64,000 bases of DNA from Scortum barcoo (lineage: Eukaryota > Chordata > Actinopteri > Centrarchiformes > Terapontidae): contig CM041541.1 of the NCBI GenBank assembly GCA_023238725.1, forward strand, positions 10,316,044 to 10,380,043, written 5' to 3'. Made by a program: the position numbers and the translations under genes. Shown here one piece after another: positions 33,489 through 47,300 of the stretch; within the stretch, counting starts at the first letter, position 1; every line of letters starts with the position of its first letter. Under the pieces are notes generated by a model. It did not search any database, had not been told where the DNA came from, and was given only the letters and a program-made list of their open reading frames with translations.

Positions 33489-36400
33489 TTGTATGCATTT
33501 GTCAGCCACATTAATTCATGTTTGAAAGGGATATGAAGCTCATCCACCCCTGGGGGAATTGAGTCTCAAGATAAATCTCTCTCCAAGAAATTTCCAGAAG
33601 CACATTTCTTTCTCCTCTTTGTGTTTCTGTAAAAAAAAAATCATGCTCAAAAAACGTTATGAATGCACGAAACATTCGAACGTGACAACAGGAGTGTGTG
33701 TAGTAGAGGAGGGGTGCGGGGCTTGCCCCCATGCTGAATAATTGCTCTGTCCTGGTGCTCATTTGCAGGCATGGCCGACTGCAGCGGCAGCACTGAAACA
33801 AAGGCGGAGAGGCAGAAAAGAGGGTCTGAGTGAGAGACTGCAGAGGCCAGACAAGCAGAGCCAAAGCATGCAGCCCAGTAACACCGCTGACTGCTGAAAG
33901 CCTAATTCCCCGCTCATTACTCCGACCTCAAACCACATGAAATGAAATATATTTATAGTCCAGAGGCTCACAATGGTCCTCAGCCATCCATCAGCTGCAG
34001 CACTACACACGTCAAAGCTGTGAATAAACACAGGAATTATGAGCAGAGTGGACGAAGAAAAGAATGAATGAGTGCAAATGTGGGCCGCTGGATGAATTGA
34101 CATGCAGTCTGAAGTGAAAACAAACAGGTGGATTAAAGGCTAAATTTGGAGTCTTGCCTTTTAAATGTACAAGTTGAAAGCATTATCAGTCACTGTAATC
34201 ACTCATCCTTTCCATACTGGCACCGAGGTGAGAAACAAAGTACAGATTTTTTTTTAGTTTTCAAACAGTGCTTCCTTGCTTCTGTAGCTGTTAGTTAGCC
34301 AGACCGCCAATAACAAACCTCCACCAGACGCCCACTCAAGTTGTCTAGCTTTGGATAAACGTTCGACAAAACACTGGTGGACAAGAACACAAAATATGGT
34401 TTTGATGTGGCTAATAGCAGGGCCAAAATCACCAACATCTCTACCCATATATCATCTTTTATTGTTAAAAGCAACTCAGTCTTGTAGAGAAGAGCAAGGT
34501 ATGATTTATGAGGTAAAAGCATCATCATCTTGATTGTAAATACCAATACCAATATTTGCCATTCTTTAAAGTGGCTATAATCAACTTTGATATATCAACA
34601 ATGGATCATTCCACCCTCATTGTTTTAGTTCATTCTCTTAGTTTTCAGCAGTGAAATGCAGATGTTTAAAGTAAAAAAGCTGTAAAAATAAATCCATTGT
34701 ACGCTCCCTGCCCAAACCAAACAGCAGACAGACAAAGCCGCGCATTTAGCAGCCAGAAGATATTTTTCTAAGAAGTTGGTGGTGCCCAAAAAAAGCTAAA
34801 AGGGCAGAGAATATTGGACTTAAATTTGATGCTAATTTTGCTCTGTATCTGAATGTGTAACTAGAAAACTGTCCGCTAACACATTTGCCATAAATCATCA
34901 TAGTATTCTGCTAATCACATGCATGATAAAACACAGAACGGCTTTTAACAGGAAAATAAATGTCTGTTGTGTGAATCATCTTAACTAACATGAAGACAAC
35001 AGCAGAGGAGAAGCAGGGGCGACCGTGATCTAACGTGATGTGGATCTATATTGGCATACATCTGGCGTGTTCGTATTGTATTAACAAAAGAGGGAGATAA
35101 ATTAACCCGCAAACCAGAGAGACCAGACTGATGTCAGGAGACACTCCCAGACATGATCGCCAAACCTCATAGAGACCACAGAGGTTGACGTGAGGCTGAA
35201 TCATAAAGGAAACAGTCATACGGTTCCCCAAAACCACTTAAGAAATTAGAGGAAGGGAGGGAAGAGAGCAAGCCAGCCTCACTCCTTCCATCCCACATCA
35301 CATCCTCTCCGGGTCCATATCATTAGCCTGTCCTGTTTCAGTGGGGGGGTGGAAAGAGCCATCAGTGAAGGACTGTAATCAACCTGTCAGCGTCGGGGGA
35401 CTGGATCAGGTTTTTTTTTTTTTTTTTAAAAAGAAGAAAAAAAAAGGAAAATGCAACATTCAAAATGACAGCAGAAATATAATCCTGCTGTCGAATTGAA
35501 TTATGAGATCTTTTTCAATTTGCTCATTTGTTGAGAAGGTTCAGTGCTCCTGCTGAAACAAGCAGAGACTTTTTGGTTAAAAAGTCAAAGAGAGATAAGA
35601 GATAAGGAGGAAGGTGAAGAAAGGGAAGGTCGGATGGAGCAACTCGGAGAGGCGCAGACAGTCGTGTCAACACCGGCCGCCTTTAGAGAGGCCTTTTGCC
35701 AGCACTGATTAGAGAGCGAGGCCTGCAGAGCTAGCTAGCAGAGGACACTAAACATCTAATCCCCCCCTGGACCTCCGCTGCCAGAGAGCGGATGCTAGTC
35801 CCGCTAACGCCAATCTCCTACTACCGAGCTGTCAACAGACGCAGCGGCAGGCTGAACTCGCCGACACCAGATTACCAGATGTTTTGTTTACCCTGAGCAA
35901 AGGCATAAAGGTGCAGACTGCACACACTGCAGTTCAAGAGTTCACTGTGTTTTAAGAGCATCTAAAGCGAGAGTAAGTGAGCAGTGAGAGCGGTGAAACA
36001 TTATTAGATGGAACAACAGTGCCATTATAAGATATTTTACTCCAGTTTGAACATGACATACTTGAGGAAATATTTGATTCAGAGAGAGAAAGTGGCAATA
36101 TTTTGTAGGTATCGTGCAGTCGTTGGTGCAAACGGTTATCACAGGACGAAACACAGCAATAAAACCTTATGTCTAATCCCAAATTAAGAGGTAGGTCAAT
36201 CTCATGTCTGTATTGGAAGTACGGGTGTGGTGGGGATTGAACGCTGTGTCTGGTTGCTCCCCCAGCAGTGAGATTGGGGCACAGTCAGCTCACTATGATC
36301 AGGATTAGCCGAATGGATCATCACAGGCTTGGGTGTAATCTTCATCCAGATTTGGACAGGAGATTTCATAGCTGCTCAGAACATTTCTAGGTCTGGAGAA

Positions 36401-37579
36401 ATCCTGTTTGAGAGACATCAAATCAAGAAATATTATGAAATCTTGCATTTATTTTTTACTTCAAGCCCTAAAAACAGAAGATATGAAGCTGGTAAGAAGC
36501 CTATATGGTGTATTTTTTTTTATGTCACCAAGTCTTGTTTGTTCTGCAGTGTGAAGGACAACAACAAGCATCTTCTGCTTCTTCAGGAAAATAAACTGGC
36601 GGTGATTAACACCAGAATTAATTTGGCCAAATGAATCCCAGACTTGCTGGTGCATCATCATATCTACAAAGCTGTCTCCCGAGCTGTCACCTCCTCGGGC
36701 CCTTCTCTGCAAGCATGACTCGAGCGTTTTAAAAAATGCAGCATTAGCACAAGCTGAGTTTCACTGAGAGGGCAAATTTACCGCAGGTGCTCGAGAGCAC
36801 AGCAGCTCTGGCTTCGGCGGTTCTGCGTCATCGAACACAAGTGCCATTAGAGCTGTAATTCCAGCTGTGTTTTAGTACGCCACTGAATAAGCTGAACCGC
36901 TGCGTTTAGAAGAGAGCGGAGAGCAGTTGATATGAATGCAGATATTGATTAAAGATTAGCGTTAGTGGAAAAAAAAAGCAAGGAGGCTGAGGAGAGTGGA
37001 GACAAAACGGGAGATAAAAACACATATATCTAAATGTTAAGCACAGCATCAGGGCAATTTCAGAACATTTTTATGATGGTTGCTTTAGAGAGCCTAAGGA
37101 AAAGCACTTTTTGCACATATTCTCAACATAATACCTGTTAATTTTCTGTGCTGCACTACTGAAATTATTTCCTTAAATGAGCGGAAATACAAACTCTCCC
37201 ACTGTAATGCCGCCAGTTTGGCTAAAAACAGACACTTTCTGGTTATAGCTTCTGAAATGTGAGAATCTGCTATTTTATACATTTTATTTAATTGTAAATT
37301 AAATATCTCTTGGTTTCAACTGAAAAAGAGGTAAGGGAACCTCTATGGGCTCTAAGACATTGTGATGTGCCTTTTTCAGTATTTTCAGGCATTTTATAAG
37401 ATTGAAAAGTTAATCAGGAGATTCAAATACATATTAAAGGTGTAATCCAGCAAGTCATTAATGCACCTCCATAAAGTGTGTGACTTGTGAGTGACAGATT
37501 TTAAAAAAGGTCATAACTGATGCAGTAAAGGCTGAGATATCTTGTCTTTCAGTCCCTAATATTGCAAAACCATTTAGAT

Positions 37580-37598
37580 ACTACACTTCCCATGATGC
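37580..37598 (+). promoter_or_regulatory. ZNF143/SBS-like motif
   Basis: ACTACACTTCCCATGATGC fits the ACTACANNTCCCANNATGC core of the ZNF143 (STAF) binding site. A second site of the same form lies at 40704-40722. Motif match only; no nearby transcription unit is evident, and such sites are often carried by old repeats. Confidence 0.4.
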
Positions 37599-38539
37599 AA
37601 CTCAAAACATGCTTTATTTCACAATCCCAAGTGAAAGTTTTCTGTTTTCTGTACTGTTTTTATGGACTAAGTAGTATTTTTACTTGTCCGGACACTTTAA
37701 CTGTTAATAAAAATAAAAATACAGCTTTACTCAAAAAGTTCAAGTGGTTTTGTTTCTTGAAATAAATAAAGAAAAGTCCTAATACATACTCTAATAACAT
37801 TTGCATTCATAACTGTAAGCCTTATAATCAGTGCCATGTTAATACTTTCACCCAGACATGGACCCAGTAATCGCTCGTGTTGGCAGACGTTAGATTAATG
37901 ACAGAGGATCCGATCACCGCTGCGGCATCAGCGGGATTCACAAGTGCAATCTCTTTCCAGCTCCCACAACAACTGCTCCTTTTGGCCCTGAAATGGGAGA
38001 GGATACAGGGGGCGTCTGGGGCGTTTGTTGTTCACTTTAAACAAATAGTAAATTAGATTTAGGAGGATTCAAATCTAATTACCCAAATCCTTGCTGAACA
38101 TGGCCGTCTATTCAAAGGCTAACAGCCATTTATCTGTCAGCCAGGCAGATCTTATACCACTCATATAATTTAATCAGAGTTATTTATGATTATTAGATGA
38201 AGTTATTTCCTTTGATATTTCAGAAATTTGAAACGCTCCGTTGTTTCGCCATAACAACACGTTTCCAAAGACGTGCGACGCCCTCAAAGACTTTTACTCC
38301 TGTTGTTGTCTGGTCTAAAGCCGCTTCACTCTGTCTGATGTCAGAGGTCAAAGGTGAGTCCAATCAGAGCGGCTAGACCCGATACGGGAGCTGATCCTCT
38401 ACATCCCCTCTGAGCCCTCTGCATACAGAACAGCACGACATGCACAAAGCCTGAGACCTCGCTCGAGCCCACATGCTCCTGAACCCCCTGTGAGCCACAC
38501 TGCAGGTCATTAATTAAGGAAAATTTACAGCACCTAGGC

Positions 38540-38830
38540 AGAGCTGATGCAGATGAAGGTGGTTTTAGGCAGGATCAGGCAGGCAGAAACACAGGAAACA
38601 CATGGCTGAAACACACCAACAAACTGACTGAGAACAAAGGGAAAGGGATCACTATAAGTAGAGTCACTGATAAGAGAGAGAGACAGGTGAGCTGATTACA
38701 GACAGGTGTGTTGAAGGGGCTGACAGAGAACCAGAAAAACAAGGAAGCAAGGACCACACCCACAAACACACAAAGCAACAGACACACAGACGGGAGCGCT
38801 GAAAACACAAGGATATACCTGTATTTCATA
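38540..38830. repeat. CA/AG-rich low-complexity tract, possibly transposon-derived
   Basis: A run of short motifs (GAAACACAGG, AGACAGGTG, GACAGACACACAG) of the kind I associate with the untranslated part of fish LTR elements. No LTR, target-site duplication or protein remnant is visible, so the assignment is weak. Confidence 0.25.
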
Positions 38831-38897
38831 TCTTAAAGAAAAATCTGTCAATAAAATTGAGACTCACGGTTATTTAAATCTAACTCTAAAAAATAAA

Positions 38898-38969
<72 letters not shown>

Positions 38970-38983
38970 GTCTATCTGTCTAT
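38898..38983. repeat. (TCTA)n tetranucleotide microsatellite
   Basis: About twenty TCTA units, the last few interrupted by TCTG. Confidence 0.97.
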
Positions 38984-40703
38984 TATACAGTTTTGGTATC
39001 TGATGTCATTTTGTAGTAAAATGCTGCAGATACAATCATAATTTATGTACTGTGAATTAGTTATCAGTAATAATCGCATTAATTGTACTGCAGCGACCTT
39101 TTACAGTGTTTAATTTAGTTTAGTTTTTAATTTAGCCTCTTTTGTTGGAGAAGTAGAGTGGGAAGTCTACTTTTGTCACCGTCTTTGTTTTATTCCTAAC
39201 AAACTGCTGTTACAAATGTCAAAAGCATCACTTCCTTTGCTTCAATACCTTTTACCAGACACTGGATGTTAATATTAAAGCTTTAATGAAACAGGTGCAG
39301 GTATAATTTCTATTCATTTAATCAACTGATAATCTCTTTATACAAAATTTACCTTCCAGAAAGAGGGTGACAGACCGACATCATTTATTTACAGACACAC
39401 TAGAATAAAACTCCATTAACGTTTTGGAAAAATGGAGCGGTTTACTCGATGATATTGACACAGTTACCTGACAGCCGAGCCGCTTGTCGTTATTCTGCGA
39501 GCGCCACTGTACGACTGCTCGTGAAAAGCACTTCAGAGCATAAAAACCAAAGTGGTTTGTGAAAGTGCCACTCTCTCTGTTTGCAACTGCCAAGAGCAAA
39601 ATAGCAGGCGGCCGATTTGCCAAGAGGAAGCGTCAACTCCAGCTCAATAACCAGCTTGCCATTCATAAGAGCGGAGAAAACACAACTTAAACACACTTAT
39701 TGTCCTCTGGATGAAATATTAACTGTGATGGATGAAAAGTAATCCTTTCTTACCACCCAGCAAGATGGCCTCCCCGCGCTTCATAATGTCTCATCACTCA
39801 CATTCACATCCATGTATTCGGCGAGGAGGCACGCACACACACACTCCCACACTGACAGGCTAAAGATGGCCTCTGTGTGTGTGTGTGTGTGTGCTACTCT
39901 TGGACTGTCACTCCTCTCTGATATAAGCAGAACACAGGAAATTCCTCAAAAGTGAAATATGCCTCAGAGAGGCCCGCTTAAAACAATTTGAGGAGAAAGA
40001 AACAGACAGGAAGTGGAGAGGCTGTGTGTGCATGTGTGTGTTTTACAGCAGGAGAAGGAGGGGGGGGACTGATGCTATGACTGTGTGGGGGGGTTCAGGG
40101 GTGAGAACACAGTTAAGTGTTTTTATGGAGTTAAATAAATTTGCGCCCCGTCTGAGGGCGTGTGCCTACTTTACGATATTTGAGTGTGTGTATATATTCA
40201 CCGTCTGCCACCGCGTTGTGTGTGTTTGTGGACGCTGCAGCTCGCGTGTCCCCGGCTTTCTTGGTAACCACAGGGTGTAGCCGTGGGCTTTGAAGTCGTC
40301 CCTACACCCTGGGCTGAACTCAAACACAGGCTACCGTACAAGGTCCCATATTACTGCATGGAAAAAAAACACAACACGTGTTTTATTCACAGAACACTGC
40401 CCTCTCTATTCCTCTTGTGAAACTTCACTGGGCAGAAAAGGAAGAAAAACAGCAGAGTGACTGCAGCTAACAGTTATTTACATTTTTTCTTTCAATTAAT
40501 TAATCATTTATTGTACAAAATGGGAGAAAAGGTGGAGGTGCTATCTTCACCTTAACCCCAAAGGTGTTAAACCTTTGAAAAAAAGTGTCAGATCGTCATG
40601 TTTAAGAAGCTTTGAATAGTAAATATTAGCTAAACAATTAACTGATTATCAAAATTAAGAAGTATCGTTAATGTAAAACAGCAGATTTACAGCGATTGAT
40701 ACA

Positions 40704-40722
40704 ACTACAGTTCCCATGATGC
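40704..40722 (+). promoter_or_regulatory. ZNF143/SBS-like motif
   Basis: ACTACAGTTCCCATGATGC differs from the motif at 37580 by one base and has the same orientation. Confidence 0.4.
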
Positions 40723-43700
40723 TTTGGGGGATGTAAACAGAAAAGTTTATGTTTGTAGCTCATAACTTCTATTTACATTTTGTCAAACTGGCAGCATTAC
40801 AATTATGCCAAATTACACAACAGTACGTCCTGTTTGTAATCTGTCCATGCATGTACACGTAAGTGTCACTGGATTATTTTGACACCTGAAGATTCTGAAG
40901 CATCTCTATTTTACGTGATTTCTAAAACGATATCTTGACATTTTCCCTGAGATATCCTTGGACAAGGTAAGTCCTCTTGTGTAATACATCTTGTGTGTTC
41001 ATAGTCATGACTCAGTCAACCCTTCAGCGTGTTGATAAGCGGGCCAAAATAACTGAACTAATCTACCCTACTGTAGTTTGTAGAACACCTGCGTGCACCT
41101 GTTGAAGACCTTTGGCCTCTGGTGCTCATTATCCAATTCAGAAGCTGTCTTGCTCTCCTGTTGTTTCGTGCGATCCTTATCTGTACCTGCAGGGTGTCTG
41201 AACGCAGCAGAGCACACAAAGAGCCCATCGAGTGGAGGAGAGAGACTCCAAAGGTCAGAGATGATGCATGCATGCCTACACGGACTGAACAGAAAAGGCC
41301 AAATTAAAACGAGAATAAAACAGCAGACCAAAACAGTAAAACCTGAATCCCATTATTGCTTTTCCATGGGGTTTGATATTTGCCTTGAGTGCTGCTTTAA
41401 TAATATCATTTTTCAGTGGACGGTTGAAAGGGCAGGTTACCAGAGAGGAGAAGGTAAACGGCTGTAATTTGTAGCAGGGATGTCCCGGGTTTCCGAGCCA
41501 TTTCCTGTTGATGGGAGATCTGAGCCTTGGCGTCCACGTGCCATCTGCTCTAAATTAGCACCTACACAGGGAGCGCCGAGATCTGGGCACCAGTGGTCAG
41601 ATGCTGGGGTTTAGAGTCGGGAAGCAGCCGAGGACAGCTAGAGACCAGTTTTAATGAAAGCAGCCTCACACACTTGTATCTCCTTTTTGAGGAAAATACA
41701 CATTTTTATCAATTTTAAGTACAAAAAAAAAAAAGCCCCCATTGTTTGTTTACTGATTCCTCATAGTGTTATTAACATTAGAAGAATGTCAAACTGATAT
41801 GGTCGCTGTCATGCAGAACCTTAAGTTTCAACCTCTTTCTAATCTTTTCTATAATTAAGTATTTTAGTTGCTTAGTCATAACCATGTGTTGTTCATGACT
41901 TAATTTGCTGTAACTAATCTTTTAATTTAATGTATTCTGGGCTTATGTCAATGTTTAGTCTGGCGTTAAGTTTTGAAAAGCAAAATACCAAATCCCTTCC
42001 AGCACAAGGCACTGTTCTGGATTACATTATAATATAAGATCCATAATTATTAGTAATTACACTCACAATCAGTGTAATTTAGGAGATTGACAATGAAAAA
42101 TGAGTGGACTGTTTGTGAGGCTTCCTGTGAATTAGATATAATATTTCAGTCCAGATGTTGGATTGTTTCTCCAGAGATAAGTGTGAGAAGCTGCAGATAA
42201 GCTCCGCTGAGTCGCTGCGGCGTTTCGCGCTTGGAGGAGAGAGGACACACGTGTCACTGAGACTGAGTGAAAAGCGGAAGTTTCTGGAAATCATCAGAGA
42301 CTGGGAGGAGGGAGGGCAGCTGCGCAGGACTTTTACTACAGTGGAGAAGGATTTCACAACTCGGCTGCTCACACTTTGCAATAACTGAGCCAGACAGCAA
42401 AGGCGCACAGATACAACGTGCATTCAAATATAGTAAATAAACACCCATATGTATACACAAAATACCACCATGGAGAGAAACACAGCACGCAAAAGGACGT
42501 CAGCAAAGGCCCACATCCTGGACGGGCATGTCACCGGGCCCTGCAGGCAAACACGCAGCTCCACGCCGCCGAGCATAAACGCCAATAAATGACAAACAAA
42601 CACAGACAAACACGCCCCAGAGTTGGAGTCTGTCGTTCAAGGCAGAGGCATGGGAAACCGCCCCCTCAGTGAAGCATCCAAAACAAGCAGGACCGGCACT
42701 TATTCTGTCCTCCTCCTCCTCCCATCCCACCCCCTCCACAAAAAAAAGAATGAGTCATGGTGGGAGGCTCAGGAACAGAGATGATTTCTGGCCGCTCCAA
42801 ATGGGGAAAAACTGCGAGCACCACCCACATGATAAATGAACAACAGTGTCATAAATTGTGACTTCTTTTTTAAAGTTGAAACCAAATTTTCAACTGCCAC
42901 TAAAGGACCGTACTAAGGTTTTAATGCTGAGTTATCAATGTATTGTTGCAGCTATTGACTCCCTTTCATTCCTGTAGTAAAATCAATAAGCAGGCACAGC
43001 GAACTTCAAGTCTGCATTGATTTTTGCACATAAAATACCCTCTCTCGTGCCAGTTGTTTTGCATCTTTTGGGTGACATTTTGCACATTTTATTATATGTA
43101 AAGTAGAGTTACTCCCACGTAGATAAACACACAGTAGGTGGCTCCCATGAGAACCAAAATATAGGCTAATAAAAATAAATGATGGATCTGAGCAGATTAC
43201 ATGACCAGGAGCAGAGAAATGTCATCAGGACAAACAGATTTACTAAATCTTACATAAAAACTAATTTAGCAAGATCCTATAATGTCAAATAAAATGTGAT
43301 TTAAATATATTAAGTGACTGGCAGTCAAGTTTCTAATAATTAACTTACAAAGCAGCAGGGGTGGGTGGATGAATTTTGTTTTCCTCTATTTTTTTTTCTC
43401 ATTACTATACTTTTTCTTGCATTTATATAGACTGTATGCATACGAGCTTCTGTTTCTGTGTAGATGGTGTGAAAAATCACTTCAAGCTACACTAACTCGC
43501 ATCTTTAACACTTTCTGAGCGGACGCTTGTTATCTAAATTTATTACTATTATAAAGAGAAAGATGTCAGCACATAAACATTTGAGATTGTTAAAATACAG
43601 GGCCTCTAAATAAAATATGTCTTAGTAGTATATAAAGGGCTGATGTGCTTTAGTCAGTAGCAAAACAAAAAACAAAGAAATGACAAGTTAACAAAATGAG

Positions 43701-44319
43701 TAATTATCGAGCCAGAATTTGCACTCAGAGTTAGCTTCCACTTTCCAAACTGAATATAAACTTATAAACATCTCCTAAATTTTCTGTGTTATAAATTCCA
43801 AATGTCAGTAGATAACAAATTCTATATTAATTAACACCTAAGTCTAAAAATATCAGTTATTTTGACTATAAAAAGGGTCATAAAATGTCCCATGAGTAAG
43901 TGCTTTTGCCCATTTTTCCAGAACACCTGGAACAACTGGAAATATCTGGAGGTTTTTTTTACAATTTTTTACAATTTACTGCATGTTAAAAGGGTGAAAT
44001 AACAGTTTAAAATGAAGAAAAACACATACAGAATTAGATTTTAGAGTTTTAGTGTGAAAAAAAAAACTATGAAATTGAGCATGGCTGACAGATTTTGCAT
44101 CTCAAAATTGAAATGTGAACATTTTCCAATATTTACGATAAAACTTATGAATCTCTAAATATCTAAATGTGCAAAAAACAGGCCATAAAATGGAGACGTA
44201 AGAAGGGTTAACTCTAGAAATAAGTAAAAAAATCTTACTGTCTTTCTCTGACTTGATGTTTCTGGGCTATACAGGGCGACATGCTATAGTTATTAGCGCA
44301 TCATGAGAAGCGGGAGTTC

Positions 44320-44358
44320 GTCACCTAGCAACACCAGTCCTTTATGTTGCTAGGCGAT
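44320..44358. promoter_or_regulatory. inverted pair of X-box-like (RFX) motifs
   Basis: GTCACCTAGCAAC (44320-44332) fits the RFX X-box consensus GTNRCC-N(0-3)-RGYAAC with one spacer base. GTTGCTAGGCGAT (44346-44358) is its near-mirror on the other strand. The inner arms CCTAGCAAC and GTTGCTAGG are exactly complementary across a 13-base spacer. The following 250 bases are richer in CpG than the surroundings. Motif evidence only. Confidence 0.4.
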
Positions 44359-47300
44359 GCTCGAGTTTGAGGCTTAGCGACTGTTTCCTCAAATTCGTAC
44401 AGAAAACGCAAAAAAAAGGAGGAGAAATCAAACCCCAGTCCAACTTTATTGTATTGTATTGTAGCGGACAACAACGCGACTATTCAATAAGCTCAAACAG
44501 GCTACCTTTTAAACTGGATTTTAATAGCGAACACAGTCCCTCCGCATCCTTCCTCCGTCGACAGGAAGCATCTCGGCATTGCTTTTCCTGCTTGAGGTAC
44601 TCTAAGTGCAGGCTATTAGTGTAAGCGATACCGCAATATTGTGGTAGTAGGAGGCGAGCCTGGATGGCATGCAGAGGGGGGGGAGGCAATAATATGAGCA
44701 GGCCCCTTAAGGCAGAAGTAGGCAGATGAAGGAGGTCGGGGTTGGGAGGGGGTCGGCTGCCTGGGAGTCTCTTGCCATCTTCCATTAACGCAAAGAGGAG
44801 GGAGTGAAGAATGGACTTATTAAGAGCAAAAAAAAAAAAAAGTGGCGTCCCAGGTATAATGCACTGACATGGGGTTGGCGCGGTGGAGCGATAATGACCG
44901 CCTGCACTTGAGGGACTCGAGGGTGAGGTCATTCTTCATTAACTTACTCGACATTTTACATGCTTGGAGCCCAACAGCAGCTCAGGATTATTTCTGTGGC
45001 CTCTTAAGGGTCATATTTCCCATTATATCCCATTAAAATAAAAAAAAAACCAACAAAAAATATATTAAGATAATGCTCAGCGAGGGCGTATGGTGTGGTG
45101 ACAGTTTAATCCAGTCAATATTTTACCGCACAGTAGGCGACGCCATGTGGGCTTACAGGTTCCTGTGTGTTATTGCTGCGATGATAGTACTTTGTTTCCA
45201 TGACACTGAGATGAGTCACTATGGCTACGGCTCCATCGGGAGGCAAAAAAGTTAAATGAACGAAGACCTAAGGACTGCGATGGCGGCGCTTTTTATTGTA
45301 AGAGAGGTGATGTGGGAAATAAAAATATGAGTACGATGAAGATGGAATTAAGCGGTCAAACAGTAATGAAGTGAAGAGGAGAGGCGATATTAAAGGGTCG
45401 GAAACGTGACCCCTTCCCTCAGATAGAGCCGTTTTTAATTCATGCCCGGCGAAAGTGATGACACAGCTGAGAGCGCCAGAAAGACGAACTGGACCCCGAC
45501 GCAGGTGAGTTCATCTATCCGGAAGGGACAGCGAGCAGTGCTGGTGTCAGAGCATCATCAGCGTTCCCGATGCTGTCGAGATTGCAGCTGACTTGGGTGT
45601 CACTTTGGCTTTTTTTCAACGCAAGAGGCAGGAATCCACGCGCAAAATAGATCCACATGCAGACAGAATGACGCAGGGCAGGCTCGACCAGACGGAGCTC
45701 TTGTGTTTGCATTACTCAGATGTGGATGCAGATTAAAGCATCCTGAATCTCCAGATCCTTTTGCCTTTTGTGGTTTAGATCACAACTGCCTCGCATGTCT
45801 GTTGACGGGATGCAGGAAATAGCTGGGCTCGGGAACATAAGAGCTACCGCCGAAGCGCATTTGCTCCAAGTTAGCGGTGAGAATATGGGAGATAAAGGCT
45901 GCTGGGTGCAGCTCTCTGTTGAGTTTTTATCTAGTCTGCGCTGGGAAAAGCATACAAGTAATGTGTGTGAACTTTCGGGGGAAATATTTATCAAGGCAGT
46001 AATGTTTTCATTCCAGAGTTAATTACACTTTTTCATTATTTTTCATGGCTCAAGTCGGGTCAAGTTTGGACTCCACTTTGCGTTTCGTTTTAGAGCAGTG
46101 AATGCTTTTAGTGTATTCATGGAAATCCAAAGGCACTGATTTGATGGCTTAAAGCTTCCCTACAATGCATTTCTGTGATCCAGATGGGTATTTAAAGAGT
46201 TTTAATAGCCTTAGGAGGTGAGTATGTTTCAAACGAACAGATTGTTGGACACTTGAACAGCATCTGTAACCTCTTAACACACTTTTTAATGTCAGAACTG
46301 GGAAGGCTGCATTTGATTATTTAAAATCGACAATCCAACAAACAAACCTACGTCAAGCTCACTTCTACATACTTAATTATACTACTACTACTTCAAATTA
46401 CTTTTTGTGCATGTAAATGAGCAACACCATGAATGACATGTCCAAAAATGTGTGTCATTAGATTCATGACACCATCCAGGAAACCATTTAACACTTGACG
46501 CATTAAATTATCTGTATTATCTGGCCTTCAGTTCTTCTGAAAAGTGGCAGTGTGACCAAATCTATCAAAAGTCACATGGAAGCGCCATCAATGCAATATT
46601 TTTCTGCATGTTTTGTTTGTTTTTTTTTTTAACTACAGCCGCACTTTGGCTTCCTCCACGACAAGAATTGTTTTACGCTAAACCAGATATATAATATCCA
46701 GAGCAAAATTGAATTCTAACTACAGGCTAAAAAGCATGTGGAGGAACTTCCAAGCAGTGGCTGCCAAAATATACTCTATTATGTCATCCCAGAGCTGTAA
46801 ATCCGAGCACAATCCCACACACACCAGTTGAGGTGCAGCCACTCAGAAAAAACAAGCGTTCCCACTCAGAGGAGTGGGAGCCAAACTCAAACAATTCTGC
46901 TGTTACGTGTAAATCACGTCTGCTTCATTTGATCAGCTGGGAGTTCAGAGCGGCCTATGACTTTGCACCGGCGATGATTAACTCATCTGCCCGGAAGCTT
47001 CTTTGACCAGGCGATGTGAGGGGTCATGCGGAAAAAGGAGTCTATTATAATATGGCCCATTGCCCCTGGATAGAGGGGACGACTTCTTTAGAATCTCTCT
47101 CTGTCTTCTCCATGGATGACCCCTGTTTGGAGAAAGACGAGGTGAGGAAGAGAAAAAAGGGCTAACTGGGGGGTTCCTCGATTAGGGTGCAGAGGTGCCA
47201 ATCAGCCTGGTGAGCCCTCAGGGCACGAGGAGCTCTGGGATTTTCCTCCCTGCCCCGTTACTGCCACAGATAGGGGGGCATCACGTGTAGCCTCCCCCCT

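Noticed and set aside
32983..33536. Long open frames on both strands around 33.0-33.5 kb
   Set aside because: They are produced by the (GT)27 microsatellite and purine-rich flanks.
36225..36260. B-box-like GTTCAATCCC on the minus strand suggesting a tRNA-derived SINE
   Set aside because: No matching A box, tRNA fold, tail or second copy could be found by eye.
44480..44932. 150-codon open frame on the minus strand
   Set aside because: It runs through an A-rich/T-rich run and shows no family resemblance; the CpG-enriched composition alone explains the lack of stops.
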